64,000 bases of DNA from Cochliopodium minus. Its lineage: Eukaryota; Discosea; Himatismenida; Cochliopodiidae. The stretch spans positions 72,668-136,667 of the forward strand of contig JAMYWO010000036.1 in NCBI GenBank assembly GCA_024220525.1, read 5' to 3'. Positions within the stretch are counted from its first letter, which is position 1, and every line of letters begins with the position of its first letter. Positions 58,584-64,000 of this stretch are shown here, piece by piece. The notes beneath the pieces are model-generated. The model ran no database searches and was not told the origin of the DNA. It saw only the letters and a program-made list of their open reading frames with translations. Position numbers and translations under genes: made by a program.

Positions 58584-60341
58584 ATGAATGAAGATATAGA
58601 AAAGAGAATAACAATTTATTTTACAGATAAAGATAATGAAAGACAACGAATATTGATAAGGAAGCCAAATAATCATGATGATCTTATAAAGAACATATAT
58701 TACATATTAAATCTAAGGACTGAAGAATATCATGTGGATACCTTCTTATATCCATCAAATGGGCTAATCTGGAAAGGGAATTTTGATTTGATAAGAGATA
58801 ATGACATTATCACACTGGAAATATTAAAAATCAAGAATAGAAAGAGAAGATCGGTATCTCCACAACTCAATTTCAATAAAATCGATGATGGAAGGATAAT
58901 CAAGGAAATATCTGAAGAAAAGGAGAAAAATAAAAGGAAGGAACTGGATATTCCCAGAGTTGCAAATGAAGATAGCTTGCGGGATATGGATAAACTAAAT
59001 GATGATGAAGAGAAGAATAAATCCAAAAAAGAATGGAAGAGAACAAAAAAGACCGAAGAAAAAAGAATAGAAATCACTCAAGAAGAAGGTAATAAAGAAG
59101 TGGAGAATAAAGATAATCATACACCCGAAAATATAAAAGAAGATAATGAAAAAAGAAGGAAAGTAGATAAATCAGATGAAGATGTGATGGAAGTGGTGAA
59201 TGTATCGCAACAAATAAAAGATATTCAAACTAAAATGGGGAAGGAAATAAATGAAGAAACACTTAAGATGGTCACAACTTCTCAAATGGAAGATTTGCCA
59301 GCTTCTATGACTCCTTCTGATGATCAATTCGTACAGAAAGTAATTCCAAAGCCTCCTCTTTACAAAGAAAAAGAGAAAAATAAAGTGAGAGATAGAAAAA
59401 GAAGAACAATAGATGTTGTAGAAGATGAAGATGATTTTCTTCTTAACAATAATGAAAAAGAAAACTCTCCTATTGTTGTTCCTATTTCGAAAAAGAGAAA
59501 GCAAAGCGACATCCCCAAAGAAAATGACATGAATGATGATTGGGAGCCTTCACGAGAAGATCATACCACCTTGGGTTTTGGAGATAGTGATGAAGCGGAA
59601 GAATCTTCTCCTGTTAAAAAGTACTCACTAGATTTTCAGACAAACAAAAAAATTAACTCGAAATCTAAAGATCTTGTAGATAACCTCTTCAAAAATTTAA
59701 GCAAGAATAAGAATAAAAACAAAGAAGTAGAAATTATTTCACAAAAGTCTTCTCTCAAGAAAAATTCAGGAAACAAACAAAAAAAGGTACAATTTGTTGT
59801 GAATTTTTCTCAAGATAGTATCGTTGATGATGAAGATTACTATGTAATTCATGGAAACTATTATCCTCCTCTTTTGCTAAAAGAAAACACTACTTCTTTG
59901 GAGATGGACATGAACGAAGTTTTCGGAAGATCTTCGGAAGATCATTCTCCCGCTCCTTCTTCTCCCACTACTAAAAAAATTGAAAAAATAAACAATCCTC
60001 CTCAAATTAATTCACACTCTAAAATGAAAACAGTTTATGTTGGAGATTCAAAGGATGAAGACTGTCATTATGATGATTATCCTTACCATGAAACAAAAAT
60101 ATCTGATTTTTGTATTAAAATTCCTTCCTCTTCTTCTTCAACTAATAACAGCCCCACCAAGTTTAAATACACAAAGAAAAAGAAAGTTGGAGATATATTT
60201 TCAAAGAATGAGCTTCTTGATGCTATCCCCCATTGTAGTTGGAAGGAACTTCTCCAAATTGCAAAGAGATTTGGGATCAAGTGCAAAGGTACAAAGCAAT
60301 ATCTTGCCGAAAATCTTGTACGCAGAATTAAATTGTTGTGA
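58584..60341 (+). CDS. Nuclear Lys/Glu-rich protein with coilin-like N-terminus and SAP-like C-terminus
   Basis: Intronless, 585 residues. The first 80 residues (KRITIYFTDKDNERQRILIR ... TFLYPSNGLIWKGNFDLIRD, then NDIITLEILK) fit a ubiquitin-like domain and resemble the coilin N-terminus, including the DNDxI ending. A very charged region follows with likely nuclear signals (NRKRRSVSP, KKRKQ). The C-terminus LLDAIPHCSWKELLQIAKRF with GIKCKGTKQYLAENLVRRIK looks like a SAP-type helix-extended-helix DNA/RNA-binding motif. There is no Tudor-like domain as in animal coilin. Nuclear body or chromatin role inferred, low confidence on coilin identity. Confidence 0.5.
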   Translation: MNEDIEKRITIYFTDKDNERQRILIRKPNNHDDLIKNIYYILNLRTEEYHVDTFLYPSNGLIWKGNFDLIRDNDIITLEILKIKNRKRRSVSPQLNFNKIDDGRIIKEISEEKEKNKRKELDIPRVANEDSLRDMDKLNDDEEKNKSKKEWKRTKKTEEKRIEITQEEGNKEVENKDNHTPENIKEDNEKRRKVDKSDEDVMEVVNVSQQIKDIQTKMGKEINEETLKMVTTSQMEDLPASMTPSDDQFVQKVIPKPPLYKEKEKNKVRDRKRRTIDVVEDEDDFLLNNNEKENSPIVVPISKKRKQSDIPKENDMNDDWEPSREDHTTLGFGDSDEAEESSPVKKYSLDFQTNKKINSKSKDLVDNLFKNLSKNKNKNKEVEIISQKSSLKKNSGNKQKKVQFVVNFSQDSIVDDEDYYVIHGNYYPPLLLKENTTSLEMDMNEVFGRSSEDHSPAPSSPTTKKIEKINNPPQINSHSKMKTVYVGDSKDEDCHYDDYPYHETKISDFCIKIPSSSSSTNNSPTKFKYTKKKKVGDIFSKNELLDAIPHCSWKELLQIAKRFGIKCKGTKQYLAENLVRRIKLL

Positions 60342-60344
60342 TAA

Positions 60345-60781
60345 TAATTAATAATAAATTATATTTTATGTAAAAAAAATTATTTGTAAAGATTGTTGCA
60401 AAATGGTTTTGAAATCTTATTTCATTCATTTTTAAAAACTGAGATTAAAAAAGATTTTTAAAATAAAGTTTTTTATCTGAGTTTCAAAAAAAAAATTTTG
60501 TATATTTGAAAGAAAAATAAAAAATATATTTTTGATTTATTGCAAATTTGATCTTGATTTTTCTATCCATTTTCTTTCAAATTCTTTTTTTTCCAACAAA
60601 ATATAAAATTTAAAAAAAAAATCAAAAAGTGAAAGTAAAGTTCAAGAAATAAACTTTCCTCTCTTGAAAAATATAAAGAATTCTCCAAACACATTAAAAT
60701 TCTTTTGCCAATAACCGAATAAATAAATTAAAACAAGAGGATAATTTTATTTTTTGATTTGAATATAAATATAAAAAGAAG
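60345..60781. other. Intergenic region
   Basis: About 435 bp AT-rich spacer between the nuclear protein gene and the G-alpha gene. The last 60 bp are A-rich, typical of leaders here. Nothing else recognised. Confidence 0.6.
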
Positions 60782-62690
60782 ATGGGTAATATGTGCATGG
60801 ATTTGACAGAAGAACAAAAAACACAAAACAAAAAGAATAATCAGATAAATGTAATGATGAAAAGAAGTGAAAAAAGGATGAAAGAAGAGAAAAAATTGTT
60901 ATTATTAGGTATATAGATTTATAAAAGTATAAGATATCAAATAAAAAAGAAATTTAAATCCATAATATCAATCTCTTTTAATCTTAAAATTTTTTTTTTA
61001 TTCACTTTATATTTCCTTTTCCTTTATTTCTTTTTATTTTTTTCTTTGATAGGCCCTGGTGAAAGTGGGAAAAGCACCATTTTCAAACAAATGAAGATTC
61101 TAGGTACTGTAGAGGGTTTCTCCAAGGATGAATTGGCCAATAATAAAAAATTGATATATTCCAATTGTGTATCAGAGATGAAAGTGATCGTAGAATATAT
61201 AAGTGATATTGATGATATTTCTTTTGATGAAAATAATATTGTAAGACAGTTCCCCTCATAAAATAAAATATAAAATATTATTAACAAGTAATAATTTGAA
61301 TTCATCAGAATTTCAAAATATATAATCTGAATCTCAAAATATCAATCAAAAGAAGATTGTTCTATCTCAAAATATTCCATAAAAACACTTTTAATACATT
61401 CCTCACCATTTGAATCTTAAAACTATTCCCTATTAAATCAATATATCATCTTTTTTATTTAAAAATATACTTTGATAAACAATACGATTCCCAAATTCAC
61501 TTTTAAACATTCACTTTTTCCAAATTTCAAAAGGAAAATGCAAAATTAATAAGGAATACTGTTGGGACAGGGGAGGATTGGAATATTAATATAGCAGAAG
61601 CGATCCAAAATTTATGGAAAGATTCTGGTGTTCAAAAAGCATACGAAAGAAAGGATAAGGAATTCCAGTTGAATGATTCTGCTCAATAGTAAAAACTTCC
61701 ATTCAATTATCTCAAAATTTCAAATATAAATTATATTATTTGACTTTAACCTGGAGAAATCATTTTTTATTCCTAAGATATTTTCAAAGAATATAAAATT
61801 TATGTCAACATAACTATATTGTCTTCAAAAATATTTCTGATATTATTGATCTTTATCAAAAAATAATGAAATTTTATAATTTGATTGAGGATAAATCCCC
61901 ATTTCAACAAATTATTTGATATTTCAACATCCTTTCAAAAGATATATTTGATAACCAAAATTAATAACTCATCCATATCTTTTCCATCAAGTTTTTTTGA
62001 GAGAGTAGAAGAAATAAAAAAAGATAACTACGTCCCGAACGTCCAAGACATGCTTAGACTCAGAGTGCGTAGCACAGGGATCACAGAAGCTCAGTTCAAA
62101 TTTGAGGGGATGGAATTTATGTTGCTAGATGTAGGTGGACAAAGAAATGAACGTAAAAAGTGGATCCATTGTTTTGAATCTGTCACTTCCATTCTTTTTT
62201 GTGTTAGTTTGAATGAGTACGATCAGGTTTTGAGAGAGGACCCTACCCAGAATCGTATGAAGGAGTCTCTTGTATTATTTGACGATATTGTTAACTCTCC
62301 TTGGTTTAAGGATACCCCTGTCATCCTATTCCTTAATAAATCTGATCTTTTCAAAACCAAAATCGAAACTGTAAATCTTAATGTATGTTTTGAAAATTAC
62401 AAAGGTAAACTTTAAAACATTTAAATTTTATTCCAAATTTAACCATTTTTAGATTTTTGCAAACTCTTTTTAAACTCTTTTAACACTTCTTTATTTTTTT
62501 CAGGTGGTAAATCTTTTGAAGAAACCTCTAGTTTTATCAAAGAAAGATTTTTACAGCTCAAAACTATTCCTATTGATAGCCAACCTATTTTCATACATAT
62601 CACTTGTGCTATCAACACAGATAATATTCAAAAAGTATTTTTTGCGGTCAAAAAGATTCTCTTGGATGATGCTATAAAGCAAATAATTTA
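60782..62690 (+). CDS. Heterotrimeric G-protein alpha subunit
   Basis: Signal transducer downstream of GPCRs. Five exons: 60782 to about 60908, 61052-61240, 61534-61689, 61992-62404 and 62505-62690. Motifs: P-loop GPGESGKSTIFKQMK, switch I LRVRSTGITEAQF with the catalytic Arg and Thr, switch II DVGGQRNERKKW with the Gln, NKSD, and a TCAxxT-type ITCAINTDNIQKVF. The N-terminus MGNMCMDLTEEQK has Gly2 for myristoylation and Cys5 for palmitoylation instead of the common MGC. Full length, no disabled residue seen. The guanine-specificity motif ends NTD rather than TDT, a small oddity. Confidence 0.92.
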
Positions 62691-63113
62691 AAACCAAGAA
62701 TTTTTTTTTGTCCTACCTTTTAAAACTCCAATATTGTTTTCTTATTATTTTTTTTAAAAAGATTAAAACTAATTGTAAACATAAAAACAACTTTTTTTTA
62801 ATCAACAATTTTCACTTCTGTAACCAACCCAATAAAAGAATTTTTAGTTACGTTCAATGAAAATCTTTCTGGAAACAATGCAAGGAATTTTTTTTTTTGT
62901 TGTTTTGAAAAATGTCAACATTTATTAATCATTTTTTTATCTTTAATTTTTGACAAAAATAATTTAAATCATCAAATCAGAGGACATATTTAATTAGTGT
63001 TAGCTAGAAATTGAAATTCTTTAATAAAAGAATTTTGAGAATAAAAAATATTCCAAATTTCAAAAAAAAATTGAAAGGAGAATTAATTGTTTTATTATTA
63101 ATTTGAAAAGATC
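62691..63113. other. Intergenic region
   Basis: About 420 bp AT-rich spacer between two plus-strand genes. No supported gene or repeat. Confidence 0.6.
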
Positions 63114-64000
63114 ATGCAAGAGAAAGATAGGGAAAAAGATAGGAAGAAAGAAAATGAATTATCCATGTGGATTACAAAGCCAATCACTTATACTGAATGG
63201 CCAACTATATCCAGCAATTATGAAGAGATAGAAGGAAATTTATTGAAACTAGTAAAGGGTAATAACATTGAAATAGGAGATCCCTCTATACCAAAGGGTT
63301 TGCCCGAAAAAGATGACATTTTCATAATTGACAAAGAAGAAGATTTCCAATATTATGCAAAATTGATGAGCGATAAAAGTAAAAAAAAAAGAAAGATATC
63401 TTTTAATGATTAACATGATTGTTATATCTTGTTTATATTTCCTTTATTTCTCATAAATTATATAAATTTTTTTTTTTTCTTTCACACTAATTATATTATT
63501 TTTTTACTTTACAGAGCATTATAATTACGTTGGAATAGCAAAAAACATTGTAAATTCATCATTTCAACTTAAATTTCAACAAATTTCACAAAATTAAATT
63601 GATACAAATTATTTATAGGGATCATTTGTGATTTCAATTGAAGAGACAGCACAAAAGAAATCAAAGAAATTCAAATGTATATACAGAACACAATACGTAC
63701 AAAAAAATATTTATTTTAATGATATCGGAGATAATACTGATATAATCTATTTATTTATCTCATTCGAAAGGGAGATGAAAGATTCATTCTTGAAGGAAAA
63801 GATAGGAAAAAATCCATCAAAGGATGGCTAAGTGAAAAACAGGTGGACTTTGAAAAGCTGAAATCCATCAAAAACAAAGAAATTGTTCCCGAGTTGGTCA
63901 ATTTCGAAAAACAAAATATTGTAAAAAATTATAAAATAGGAGTCTTGTATTGGAAAGAAGGACAAACAGAAAATCAGGCATTTAGTAATTGTATGGTTTT
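63114..64000 (+). CDS. RapGAP-domain protein (runs off window)
   Basis: First exon MQEKDREKDRKKENELSMWI gives a charged N-terminus; Trp-containing NELSMWITKPITYTEWPTIS follows. Further exons encode YYAKLMSDK, EHYNYVGIAKNIGSFVIS and KFKCIYRTQY. After an acceptor near 63770 comes DERFILEGKDRKKSIKGWLS, then YKIGVLYWKEGQTENQAFSN, the conserved strand and GQT motif of the Rap GTPase-activating catalytic domain. The catalytic Asn helix lies beyond the window. It likely stimulates GTP hydrolysis on Rap-type GTPases, which control adhesion and cytoskeleton in amoebae. Confidence 0.75.

Noticed and set aside
59172-59504. Minus-strand open frames across the Lys/Glu-rich nuclear protein
   Set aside because: Shadows of the 585-codon intronless gene.
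1-64000. tRNA, rRNA and complete transposable elements
   Set aside because: I looked on both strands for cloverleaf boxes, rRNA blocks and transposase or reverse transcriptase motifs and could not support any.

Overview
The window is AT-rich eukaryotic nuclear DNA from a free-living protist, most likely an amoeba. Introns are short, very AT-rich and begin mostly with GTAAA or GTATA; many genes carry several and the papain-like protease carries nearly twenty. Gene spacing is tight (about 70-500 bp), start codons usually follow A-rich runs, and the content fits a phagotrophic signalling cell: a G-alpha subunit, a RapGAP-domain protein, a Rab GTPase, EGF/TIG surface proteins and a counting-factor-D-like protease. 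I cannot name the species. Dictyostelid-like gene content combined with heavy intron density leaves Amoebozoa or another AT-rich amoeba such as Anaeramoeba open. I recognised no tRNA, rRNA, CRISPR array, virus-like element or complete transposon.

Left part (1-12 kb). Gene fragments (a YtcJ-like amidohydrolase exon, a cyclic-nucleotide-binding domain, the tail of a VIT/VWA protein) are separated by (TTTTTTA)n microsatellites. They are followed by two large divergent paralogues that share a 128 bp promoter region. Each has a signal peptide, a family-specific N-terminal region, a TIG-like domain and a long array of EGF-like modules, nearly one per phase-1 exon. Both are cut at the 3' side, one at a microsatellite and one at a single-N join.

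13-23 kb. A mitochondrial carrier, an allophanate hydrolase, a head-plus-coiled-coil protein, a small secreted protein, and a broken RCC1-repeat gene that runs into a stray copy of the EGF family. After another single-N join comes the end of a metallophosphoesterase, then a CBS-domain protein of AMPK-gamma type.

24-42 kb. A TAP-like ABC half-transporter, a CfaD-like cysteine protease, a Kelch protein, an inositol polyphosphate kinase apparently fused to an EF-hand-like region, a formate-tetrahydrofolate ligase apparently fused to an N-terminal ubiquitin-like domain, a small membrane protein and a Rab GTPase.

42-64 kb. Two tandem copies of an Ariadne-type RBR ubiquitin ligase, RRP12 (interrupted by a 100-N gap), a dual-specificity phosphatase, a possible inactive caspase-fold protein with an N-myristoylation signal, a U-box/C2/UBA protein, a quinone oxidoreductase, a coilin-like/SAP nuclear protein, a G-protein alpha subunit and the start of a RapGAP-domain protein. 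Ubiquitin biology recurs (two RBR ligases, the U-box protein, the Ubl-FTHFS fusion), but nothing shows that these genes form one pathway.

The sequence contains at least three assembly gaps (11923, 21683, 49363-49462) and several suspicious joins, so some apparent fusions and truncations may be artefacts. Exon limits were read by eye from splice consensus and reading frame.
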